DNA from: Malurus cyaneus samueli
Lineage: Eukaryota; Chordata; Aves; Passeriformes; Maluridae
Assembly: GCA_009741485.1 (NCBI GenBank)
Contig: CM019217.1
Coordinates: forward strand, 40,116,256-40,180,255
Length of the DNA: 64,000 nucleotides
Direction: 5' to 3'
The notes under the pieces are model-generated. The model saw only the letters and a list, made by a program, of their open reading frames with translations. It searched no databases and was not told where the DNA came from. The stretch's first letter is position 1; each line of letters opens with the position of its first letter. This document shows positions 47,654-57,814 of this stretch, piece by piece. The translations under genes were made by a program, and so were the position numbers.

Positions 47654-50600
47654 CTCTTTGCATTATGAGGGTCATAAGAACACTGCTAGATTGTCTTTGC
47701 AGTTCTGCTTTCTGTTTAAATTGATTTTTATTTTTAGGTTATAAGTTAATTTTTAATTTTGACTTTTTAAATGGAATTTACTAGTTGCCTATTTGTTGGG
47801 TATATCCTTGGGAAGAAGGCAAGGAAAAGCTGTTATCCTTCCTTGTTAGAAAGGCTTTTTAACCTTGTACAAGGAGTAAAATTTTATTTCCAAGTTTAAT
47901 TCTGGTTTAAATAATAGTTCTCTGTGTTGGGGTTTTCTTTTCCTCCTGTTAAGCAATTTTTTTAAAGAACCCAATAAGTACATGTACAAATCCCAGATCT
48001 GAAACTTTGCATAGCTATTTTAAGAGAGACCTATCTTTATTTTCTTTAAACTTTACTGGTAAAAGCTTGGATTTTGACTTATAAAACCTCAGAGACTTAT
48101 GTAACAGCATTAAAAAGGCATCCAGCATGAAAATGCAAGTGCTTATTCCCTTGAAACATAGAACAATTTTTTTTTGTTTCAAATCTTGCCATTCTAGACC
48201 TGAAATAATAAATGGAAAACTAGTTTCCATCTTCATTTATGAAGTTATGTCCCTCACAATCATAGAATTTTTTATTGTAGGATTGCAAATTGAAAGGGAC
48301 AAATATTTGGTAGTAATCAATTGTGTCTTCATCTTGGCATTAGATTATTTTCTTGGTTTCAAATTTCCTTATGCATGAACTAAATATGAACACCCTGGGA
48401 TCAAACAGACAGCATGATTATTATCAAGTTCATAAGAAATGGGGAAAGATAAAAATCTAAAAAAAAGATCTTTTGACCACAGTGAATCAAAAGTACACTT
48501 ATCTGAAATGAATTTAAATGTCTTGTGGATCTAACCAGTTATTTTTCCAGTATAAATGCTTTCAGAAGAATATGGTGTGTCCAATATATTGATTTTCTAG
48601 TCTTTCCAGGATTTATAGAACAGATAAATATTCTCCTAGCATGTTGCACTCATTTGTTTCATCTGGCATTCACATAGCCTCATTAGAAAAGGCTTATTTG
48701 CTTTAGATGGTGTGGGGTATTTTGCAATGACTAGTTATTTCCCAGGTGGATGTGCTGCAATGCAAAAACAAGTATTCACATCTGTGATTATTTAGCAGTG
48801 TTGAACAGGAGATTTTTATTGCTTAAGGAGTCATAAATTTCTCTTTAAATTGACAGGAAGGACAAATTTGATTGAAGTGACCATCCGTGATTTACTGAAC
48901 TTCTTTCTATCAGCCCAGAAGATCTCCTGAAAAGTGGATATGTCTCCTGTCTGGTCTGTGGTTTTTTTTCAGCCATAATTTATTGTCTGTATCAGAGTAT
49001 GGTGTAAGAACAGAAATGTGCAGAAAGGGGCACCACAACAGTGATCCTGTACACTTATTTCTTTCTCATATTCACTGAATAAGAATAAACTTTTGTGCAA
49101 TATACGCATAGAGTCTTCTACAGCCAAAGCCACCTCTACTCTGCATTTGTACATATTTTAAATGAAGGAAAAGGGAGTTTTGATCTTAAAGCTGTGCCAT
49201 GACCACAGTTTCTCTTTTGTATGGACAGCAGAAAGATTTTATTTGTTTGAAACACGGGATTCAGAGCCACATTATATTTTTCTGATTACAAAGTAGTTTT
49301 ATTTTTAAGCTGAACTCTAAGGAACATCTTCTTGTTTGATTTATGCTGCAAAAGCAATAGTTGAGACTTGTCTTTGACTTTTAAAAAAGAAAATATTTGA
49401 ATCATAATGTGCAACTATTCTCAGTTAAAATATCTTGCACTTACAAATTAATTTTTGATTTCTTGATGTAGAAATCCTTCATTAGTTTCTAATGCCAAAT
49501 ACAATAAAATTTAATAACCCAACAGCACATTCATTGAGTCAAAGAATATTAGTCACTTAAAAAAAAAATCCTTGTCAATTTATGAACAGGTAGTTTTAAT
49601 TTACATAAATATAAATTACATATTTGTGATATATATGTATTTATATTAAGAAGCATAACTTATGTTCTGTCACTAATAAACAGATTCTGTAATAGCTTAC
49701 TAACCAGCAGTTCTTTGAGTAAATACATCAATGTTTCAAATTACTTATAAACCAAGAAATCTCAATCTCAAATACATTCTAGTGCACTTCTTCTCATACA
49801 GGTCTCCAAAATGAAAATTTTCTGAGCCAATTAATATATTACCAAAAAAGCATTTTTGTGAGCTGATGTGTGTGGGAAAGCTGATTTTGCCCTCTGCTGC
49901 TAAAACTTACTGAGCCTGATGTGAGCTCGCAGTGACCTCAGTGTATGGAGTGGGTAAATCCATCTGTTTTCCAGGCACTCAGCATTCCCTCTCGAGCTCT
50001 GAGACACTGCAGCAGTTTTTGCCAATTTTCAGGATGATGACACAGGATAATGACACAGTATCAAGGGAAGCTTTAGTACAGAGGAGGAAGGAAATATGTG
50101 CTAGAGCTGTACCAGGGAAGGTGGTAGCTGTTAGTGAATTTCTATGAGACTTAAGGTTGTCGGGTTAAGCATGTGGCTATGCAGGGTTTTTGCTCAGTTT
50201 TCAAGGCATAATCATTTGGCTCACAAACTGGAACCCTGGAATGAGCTAAGGAGAGCAGATAGAGAGCTGAGGAGCTACCTGGGGCATCCCTGAGCGGCTC
50301 AGGAACTGCACTGGGAGGGCTGGCTGCTCTCAGGAAGGACTCGCTCTCTCTTTGTGTGCAGCAGAGACGATCAGAGAATGTGCTGTCATCACACAAATTG
50401 CTTGTGTTAAAAGTCTGCCTAATCAAAAATCTTTCCCAGCAACATTTCTTCCTTGTGTTTTCTTGCTTAAAGTGGCAGAGAGAACCCTCTGCAGGGCCAT
50501 AACGCTGCACATGTCAGCTTGACATGGGGCTGATGCTGCGGGCACTCTTCCTACAGTGGAAAACATGCCCTTTGTTGCAAAGCAATGCTTCAGTGAGAGT

Positions 50601-51010
50601 CATTGTAAATAAAAAGAAAATTTATACTTTTCTGCCACCCCCAGGTAAACAACTGACTGTAGAAACAAAGCATCATTATTCAAAGGTTGCCGATGCTTTC
50701 CAAACTGTTCCAACATTACCTGTCAAATTTAAAGGCAAAGAGAACTTAAAAAGAGAAATGTCTGCCAATGGTTATGCAGTGTAGAAGGATCTTGTATTTC
50801 TATATTTAATTACATTTTATGTGATTTTAGAGACCACTTTTATAGTTATAAACTTATGGGTAAATCCTGTAGAAAACCAATTCAAGGTGCATAAACCAGG
50901 GCAGTTTCTTGGAATCCGACTCGTAAGGTCAGGAGATCATGTGAGATAATAATGCAGGCCATACAGTGCATGAATGACAGGAAAAAACTCCATGGATTCT
51001 TGCTTTATGT

Positions 51011-51031
51011 GTCCAATATTACATATTGGAC
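51011..51031. repeat. 9-bp perfect hairpin, 3-nt loop
   Basis: GTCCAATAT (51011-51019) pairs with ATATTGGAC (51023-51031). Each arm contains an inverted or direct CCAAT pentamer. Confidence 0.9.
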
Positions 51032-52247
51032 TCAATAGAATATGTTTCCTTTATAGTTTTATCTTCCCATCGTATCTTCAGATTTTTTCCTTTATTTGTT
51101 CCTGCATTTTTTTAAGTCTTATAGTGTCTGTTACTTGAAAGCTTTAGCTGTTAAATTATTAAAAGAATAAGTGGCTATAGCAGAAAATTCATACTCTAAT
51201 TTTCTCAAGAAAATTGAAATTGCCTTTGAAATTGAAGTCACACTTTTTGTAGACAAGTTGTAGGAATGTGTCATCTGGTATGCATTTGCACCTATGCATA
51301 TGCATGTATATGTAGACTGATCAAATTATTTTTGTTTGCATAATCCTGCTCCATACAATCAAATTTGTTTTCTGGATATTAATGCAAATTGCAGAACAAC
51401 TTCATTCTCATTACAAAATGCTATTCTGCACCATGAGTGGTATCCAAATGGTGATTTCATTCATATTCCTGTTACTTAACCTCTTAGAGAGAAAAACATA
51501 GAACTCCCGAATGCTAAAAAGAGTTTGTAACTTGCAGCTAAATGGCCATGGTAATAGCGCTTTTTTTTTTTGTTTTCTTGTTAAAAATCAAAGAAGCTTG
51601 TAGTTTACTGTGTAACTGAGCATCAGTGTGACTGACTGATGGCTACAAGTTATTGTGCTATACATTACCACCATGGGAAGACAAGTACCAATCTGTGTTT
51701 GGACTTTGAAAGGTCCATTTGTATTCACAAAGACTTCATACTCAAGCTGGAACTAGAGCAAAGAGCAAAGAACGGAGATAAGCACTGAGAAGGAAAGGGA
51801 TCTTGCTTTTTAATAAGCAGTTTCTAAAATAATTCCTTGAGCTGTTTATAAAATTGAATACCCATTTCATGTGTCAAGGAGCAGCAGGCAAAAACTTCTG
51901 TGCAAGGGGGGACAAGCTGGGAGTGGAAGGTGACAGTAAGGTGGATTGTCTTGCTTGAAATCTCTCTATTTTTAATAGTTCTTCATAGTATTAGTAAGAG
52001 TGATAGAATAAGAGTGCTCTAACTGCAGGGGAGTGTGCAGATTGCATGAGAAAGATGCATATAAAATATTTTCCTGCACAGTATTTTTTCTGTTTTAGTC
52101 TTTCGATTTTGGTGGTGGCAATTCATGCTCCTAAGGCAAACAAGTTTCAGCAAGGCTTGTCACAGCAGAAATCACACATACCTGAAATGAGATGGTATTT
52201 CTGTTTGGGCATGTCATTTTTTACTTAAAAGGGCACCCCATAAACCA

Positions 52248-52350
52248 TAAATCATAGAATGGTTTGGGTTAGAAGGAACCTTAAAAATCATCTAGTTCTC
52301 ACATACCTGCCAAAGGCAGGGACACCTTCCACTAGACCAGGTTGCACAGA
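52248..52350 (-). mobile_element. CR1 LINE fragment, extreme 3' end
   Basis: The + strand reads AATCATAGAATGGTTTGGGT, AGAAGGAACCTTAAAAATCA, GGCAGGGACACCTTCCACTA, GACCAGGTTGCACAGA, then stops. This is about 100 bp of reverse-complemented CR1 3'-UTR, among the best matches to the common consensus here and therefore probably fairly young. Confidence 0.93.
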
Positions 52351-52372
52351 AGTTAAGACACATAACCTGAAT

Positions 52373-52432
52373 GAAGTTTTTTGTTTGTTTGTTTGTGCTT
52401 TTTTGTTTTTTGTTTTTTTTTTTCTTTTTTAA
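52373..52432. repeat. T/TTTG-rich simple repeat
   Basis: About four TTTG units followed by T-runs interrupted by single G or C. Confidence 0.9.
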
Positions 52433-52840
52433 AAATACAGTTTTTACCAGCACTTGGGAGAACTAGACAACTTAATTGTAATGTGAAAGATCCTGCTTAT
52501 TATCTGTTATTTTATTTATGTATTATATTAATGCAATTTTAATCATATTTGCTTGAAGGAAGAAGGCTATTCTAATGCTATCCTTTATTTCAATGTGTCA
52601 AAATGTGCTTGATGAACAAAGTCAGGTTTTGAGAACACTCTTTAAGTAGCTGTATATGCAAATCAAGTCCTGAATATAAGATTAAAAATTCATGTATTTT
52701 TTTGGTATAGCTCTAGCATACTAAAGGAGGAAGAATGACTAAACATCCCATTCTTAAAATGAAACTGCTCCCTTTCAAAGCTTATTTATTTTTTTCCAAC
52801 CACATTTTTTTCCCAAAGTTTTATTGTGTGTTTGGGCTGG

Positions 52841-52850
52841 TTTTTTTTTG

Positions 52851-52877
<27 letters not shown>
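52841..52877. repeat. Long poly(T) tract
   Basis: Thirty-seven bases of T with a single G at 52850. No retroposed body is recognisable on either side, so slippage expansion is the likelier explanation. Confidence 0.9.
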
Positions 52878-52881
<4 letters not shown>

Positions 52882-54129
52882 GTGGTTGGTATTTCCCTCT
52901 TTCTTCTTCACTCCTCCACTCCCTTCCTTGCCCTGGATATGCAACCACATTTGTTTATCAAACCATGTGATTTTTAGCTAATGTTTTTTGACATATTTAA
53001 TGAGGTACTGTGGACATTTTTTTCCTGTTGATATTTCTGATGTAGATAATGATTTATTTTAGTTTGTGCTTGATCAAAATGTTTTACTAATTTTGAATGA
53101 AAATTAGTTTATAGGCAACCGAGACATAGGTAATCCCCTCAAGTGAACATATGCCAATTATGTATTGGAGCAGAGTGAAGATTTAGGAAAAGTATTGAAA
53201 AATCTTTGCTTTTCTATTGGGATATTCCTAGAGACTGTGTTAGAAACTGCCTTCTGTCTGTCAGCCTACTCTGTATACATCATACAAGTAAGTTCTGCTT
53301 CTTTTTAAAAAGCGATCTCTAGTAGTTACAGAGGCTTGTTATGGTGTTTGTTTGTTTGTCAGCAATCCTAACACTCTCCAGAGATAGTCATGAAGTGTTT
53401 GGTCTGATAAACCTATTCTTTCAAATTACAAAGAATAAAACAATAACAAAAACACCAAATCTCCCCAAACACACATACAATAAAAAGGCAGACCCATGCC
53501 CAAACAGTAAAATAGTGTTCCTTTTAAAACCCTTCAGAATAGTAGATCATAGATATACCACTTATCTTTTCAAAGAATGCTTCCTAAGAGAAATGCCTGA
53601 AGGAAAGAAACCCCTTTTTGTTTTAAACTAGCAAATAGTGCTTATAAAGTGCAGTGGATTTGTTAATTCCCTATTCAATAGCTGCCAGTAGAACCACATA
53701 CCCTGTAAGTAAATCTGGTTCAAGAATTCTCTCCAACTAAGCATAGCAAATTCACCTGTAAATCTCTATTTCCTAGTGAATATTTTCTCTCAGTGGTAAT
53801 ATGGTTCTCATGTGTGATTTCAGCTTCAGCATTCCTCTAGGGTGCAGCATTTTCACCAGTGCATGCTGGTGCATGCAGACATAGGTAAGAGTGCTGCATT
53901 CATAATTTTCTACCACAGCACCAGGATGTTTTTAGGGACCAGATTATTAAAATAATCATCCTAGCTGTACCACTGGGGAGATTTTCCATATTAGCAATAT
54001 TTTGCCTTCTGGTAATATGCTGTGAAAACTTGTGAGTTTCTCTAAGTGGTTTCTTATTTTTTCCTTTCTTCCTTTTAATTTTTTTTTAAGTTTGTTTTTT
54101 TCCCCAGTGGCTCTATGAAGCTATAGAAT

Positions 54130-54553
54130 GTCACAGAATCATAGAATAGTTTGAATTGGAAGAGACCTTTAAAGGTTACCTAGTCTTGGGTTATCATAAT
54201 TTATATCAGATTGCTCAGAGCCCCATTCAACCTTGAATATTCCCAGGGATGGGGAATCTACCACCTCACTGGGCAGCCTGTGCTGGAGTTTCATCACTCT
54301 TATTGTAAAAATCTCTGTCCTTAGAACTGAGCAAATCTATCCCATTTATTTTAAAACCATTACTCCTTGTTGTGAATGCTGTCTCCATCTTTCTTTTAGA
54401 CCACGTTTAGGTACTGTAAGGCTGCCAATCAGCCTTCTTTTCACCAGGCTGCACAACTGAGGTTCTCTCAACACAGCTTCACAGGAGAGATGTTCCAGCC
54501 TTCTGAGCATCTTCCTCTGGATGTGCTCCAACAGATGTGTATCTTTAGTCCTC
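54130..54553 (-). mobile_element. CR1 LINE fragment with ORF2 C-terminal remnant
   Basis: The + strand starts CACAGAATCATAGAATAG and continues through a degraded 3'-UTR (GGATGGGGAATCTACCACC, AAACCATTACTCCTTGTTGT). On the minus strand it reads a CR1 ORF2 end (RRLEHLSCEAVLREPQLCSL, about 54430-54510), matching the usual RGLEHLSYEERLRELGLFSL pattern with many replacements. It is clearly old and diverged. Its boundary near 54553 is approximate. Confidence 0.88.
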
Positions 54554-56494
54554 ATTCCTGTAGAGAATTGCTTGACTGCCATAGAAGAAACCACAATTAA
54601 TGGAACAACATTAACTCTATTGACTAACCTAACAGTTTTTTTCTGAGTCGTCAGGGGATCATTTACTGCTGTCTTTAGTTGGCAAACAGTAGCAGAAAAT
54701 ATGTTTCTAAAGAACTTTTTTTTTTTTAAAGCCTAGGCAGAAAAGCAGAAGGGACAATGACTTGTGAAGTTTTTTCTGAGTTATTATCAAATGTGAACAC
54801 CTTGATCTCACATCAGAATGTATTTCTACTTTAAAACACAGTATTTATCTACTGCAATATTTATATTCAACTCTTAGGATAAACCTTTGTGCCAATGGTA
54901 CTGATTGAAGAGATAGGGATTAACTCAGGCTCTGAATCTTGCTGGTTTTGAAAACAGATAATTTTTGCCTACCTGGATTTCTGGGTATTCCTGCTAACTT
55001 TCTCCAGCATGGACTCCTCCTGATCAGACTCTACTGGGTGTTTGTTTTCAGCCTTCTACAGTGCCTCTCTACTCCCCTATATTCATATTTTGTTATCTGA
55101 AACCTTCTTTACACACTTCTGTCAAATCGCTGAGCATGAAGCTTGTAAACACTGGCCCTTTCTTGCCAGAGAAAGACCACTCGGAGTTGCAATATGGCTA
55201 AATTTTAGTGACTCAAAAATGAAACTCTTCCTTTTGCAAACACAACAACAGGCATCTCTTAGCTATTCTTGAATATATTTTTTATTTATAAAAAGAATTT
55301 TAAAGGGTAGTAAGCATTTTAGTATAAATGACTAATATTTTACACTCTCTATTACACAAAAGAAGGCCTTTTTAAAGTATCTTGTAAAAAACCATGAGTG
55401 TGATACTTATATAAAGCTGTTCAAGGCATTGATTTCCCAAAGAACCTTAGTCTGCAACCAGAAATACATTGAAAGAGATTTACTTTTGTAGTGCAGTGCC
55501 CTCTGCCAGCAGAAACTTTAGCAGAGAAGCTGAACTCCTTTATAACATAACAGGAAATGAAGACTATCCATCCAGCCGAGCCACAAAGCAAGGCAGGTAC
55601 ACAAATAGATTTTTATTGAAACCACTGGCCACAGTAACTCTACAGTTTGGAAAGAGTAATGACCAGTGATAAAGCAAATAACATTTTGTGGCCCAAATAA
55701 TTGCCCTCCAATAGAATTTTAATTAAAGTTTAGGTTTCAACTTAGTGTTTCCTTGGAGATGTTATAGGCATTGCATCTAAGGTCAAAACACTGTCGTATG
55801 CAGAAAATAATTTATCTCATTGCTTCAATAGGAAGTAAACATTTTGCCAATTATGTGTTCCTGGAAAGGATGAAAAGACAGTAATTAAAGAGAAAAAGAA
55901 GCTCTTGATAGCCTCTCAAATCACTAAGAGGAGAAAATGCCTCTTGTAAGCATTTAAAAGCTGACTTAATATATGAAAGGACAAATAATTTTTAATTAGG
56001 ATTTGGGGATTAAATCAATTTTTTAATTGAATATTAGAAATTTATTGTGTAGGGTAATGTTTAATTGTGAGCCAGCTTTAGGTGGGTACCTCTGGAGAGG
56101 TTTCCTGAACAAAGAAACCCCTGGGCCTTTATGTTTGTGCACCCAATCTTCACATGCACAGGCATGTGCCTCTTGGTCTAATGGTGATTTGTACTCTGGG
56201 GTCTTCTATCATCACCTCTTTGGATTCTTTCTCCTTGTCCACCTGGGCAGGTCATTCATTGTTCTTATCTTCCAGCTTGGGCCAAACTTGGCCCAACCTC
56301 GTCTGAAGATATCCAGTCTTTTTGTGTTTACTCCTCAGCTCAGCCATTTGTGCAAACAGAGTTAATTTCAAGTTCAGCTTTGAGAAGGGCCATTAATGCT
56401 AACCTTTAAGCAAGTTACTATTGCACTTATGCCTACTCAATTAATTTTCAGTGTTTTATAAGTAAACAATTTATTTCCCCATATTTAGGTGTTG
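54554..56494. other. Unique non-coding sequence before the LTR
   Basis: AT-rich, with no gene or dispersed repeat recognised. Open frames up to about 110 codons (for example 56027-56365) have no family resemblance. Confidence 0.5.
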
Positions 56495-56499
56495 ATTAT
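56495..56499. repeat. Target-site duplication, left copy
   Basis: ATTAT immediately precedes the LTR. The identical ATTAT at 57810-57814 follows it. Five bases is the usual duplication length for ERVL-type integrases. Confidence 0.8.
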
Positions 56500-56701
56500 T
56501 GTCATGGTTTTACTTGGTCTGATTTTTTTGGTGGTGGGGGGATGGTACCTGGAGACCACAAAGATGGCTGCTGTGAGAAGTCCTAGGGGTGTCTCCTTCT
56601 TCTTCTTCTCCAGCAAAGGGAGCACTGCCCCCCTCCTGTGTTTCAGAGCCAACCCATCATTGGTTCTGAGGTTGATGGACAGGCTGACCATCAGGCCTGG
56701 G

Positions 56702-56790
56702 CCAATTGCACAAGATAGTTACACCTCTGTGATGACGTATTATTTAGTATTTAAGAAAGAATTAAAAACAAGATAGCTGCGGCCGCCATG
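56702..56790 (+). promoter_or_regulatory. LTR core promoter
   Basis: In order there are a CCAAT box (56702-56706), a CRE-like TGACGTA (56733-56739), a TATA-like TATTTAAG (56748-56755) and, about 30 bp downstream where transcription would start, GCGGCCGC overlapping GCCGCCATG (56779-56790). The latter matches the core of the YY1 site. The spacing is that of a canonical U3/R junction. Whether it is active today is unknown. Confidence 0.55.
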
Positions 56791-57548
56791 TTTAGCTTAG
56801 TTGATAGCATGTAGCTTTAGTATCTTGCACTGGAAAAAAACAGAGCAGGAGGGTGAGGAGATGTAAGAAGAAAAATGGAGACCTAAGATCAAGAACAGTA
56901 AGGAGAAGTTGTGCCCTTGCTGTGGTTCTCGAAACAAGCTGGAGGAGATAAGTTGTTCTTGAAAAGGACTATTTCCATCATATTGAGAGAGACCTCATAT
57001 AGAGAAGTAAAGCGACCTTGCTGTGAGAAAAAAAATTGATTTGACTAGAAGCCAAGAGAAAGAGAAGAGGTTTGCTCCCCCCACGAAGTTTTGATGTAGA
57101 AGAAGCTGTGTTTTTTGTGTACTGCCAGGAGGTTTGTGATAACCGGACTCATGTCGCTGAAAAAAACAACATGGGCCTTGAAAGGACATTCTTTTCTTTT
57201 CTCCTGCGAGGTAAAGAAATTCCTTTCCTGCTATTTAGCAGGCTACACTGACTGTTTATAGGAAAGGACACATCCCACAGCTGGAGCTGTAAGAATGTTT
57301 TCTCCTACAATGCTTGGACAACAGCTGAGTTTTTTTGATCTGTGTTAGACTTTCATTCCTGCCCCCCTTTGTGTGAGGGACAACATGGGGGGGTGAAGAG
57401 GCATTGGGGACCTGGGAAGAGACGGGTCCCCGGGAAAGTGTAACAGGTGTCTTAAAATGTCCATTTTATTTTTTCTTCTCTTTGTAAATATCCCTATCTC
57501 TGTTTTCCCACCCAGTACCATAATACTTTTTTTTTAGTAGTGTGTAGT

Positions 57549-57554
57549 AATAAA
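57549..57554 (+). terminator. LTR polyadenylation signal
   Basis: AATAAA in the downstream half of the LTR, which would place the R/U5 boundary some 15-25 bp further on. This is the only AATAAA in that part of the LTR. Confidence 0.55.
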
Positions 57555-57809
57555 TCTATTTTGCAACTTAAGTTATGCAGCCTGTCTGACTATCTTTGTG
57601 GAGCACATAGGTATTTTTTCTTCCAATTATGTTTATCTCAAAGCCATAAATTTTCGTGTTAATTGGGTTTTTGCTCTCGCTCTCCCTTCTCCCTCTCCGG
57701 TGGGGGGGAAGGGAGGGAACGTCATGGGCCCAGTTCAAACCACAAAATTTCTGGTGTTTCCGCCCGGTTTAGGCCAGGAAAAGGAAAATCAGGCTTTAAA
57801 CCCACGGCA

Positions 57810-57814
57810 ATTAT
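57810..57814. repeat. Target-site duplication, right copy
   Basis: ATTAT, identical to 56495-56499. Confidence 0.8.

Larger units (their letters stand above)
46201..52247. other. Unique non-coding sequence with palindromes
   Basis: No gene is recognised. It contains an 18-bp perfect palindrome (46210-46227), a 10-bp inverted repeat (47615-47653) and a 9-bp hairpin (51011-51031). The longest open frame of the window (135 codons, 46599-47006, +) lies here but has AT-driven composition and resembles no family I know. The block 49930-50540 is noticeably richer in G+C than its flanks and could be regulatory or an untranslated exon, without direct proof. Confidence 0.45.
52351..54129. other. Non-coding with T-rich low complexity
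   Basis: T/G-rich runs at 52373-52432 and a long poly(T) at 52841-52877. A TGTT repeat occurs at about 53345-53360. No gene is recognised. Confidence 0.55.
56500..57809 (+). mobile_element. Solo LTR, ERVL-type endogenous retrovirus
   Basis: A 1310-bp element starting TGTCATGGTTTTA and ending TTTAAACCCACGGCA. The ends form an imperfect inverted repeat of about 13 bp and begin and end with TG...CA. A perfect 5-bp duplication (ATTAT) flanks it. No gag, pol or env sequence is present, so it is a solo LTR left by recombination between the two LTRs of a provirus. Visible promoter parts are CCAAT (56702), TGACGTA (56733), TATTTAAG (56748) and a GCGGCCGCCATG motif at the expected start site, with AATAAA at 57549. 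The strand is inferred from this order. Class assignment rests on termini and duplication length. A search against avian LTR libraries would name the subfamily. Confidence 0.85.

Noticed and set aside
48262..48300. Possible CR1 tail (AATCATAGAAT followed by AATTGAAAGGGAC)
   Set aside because: The intervening and following sequence does not follow the CR1 3'-UTR. The match is too short.
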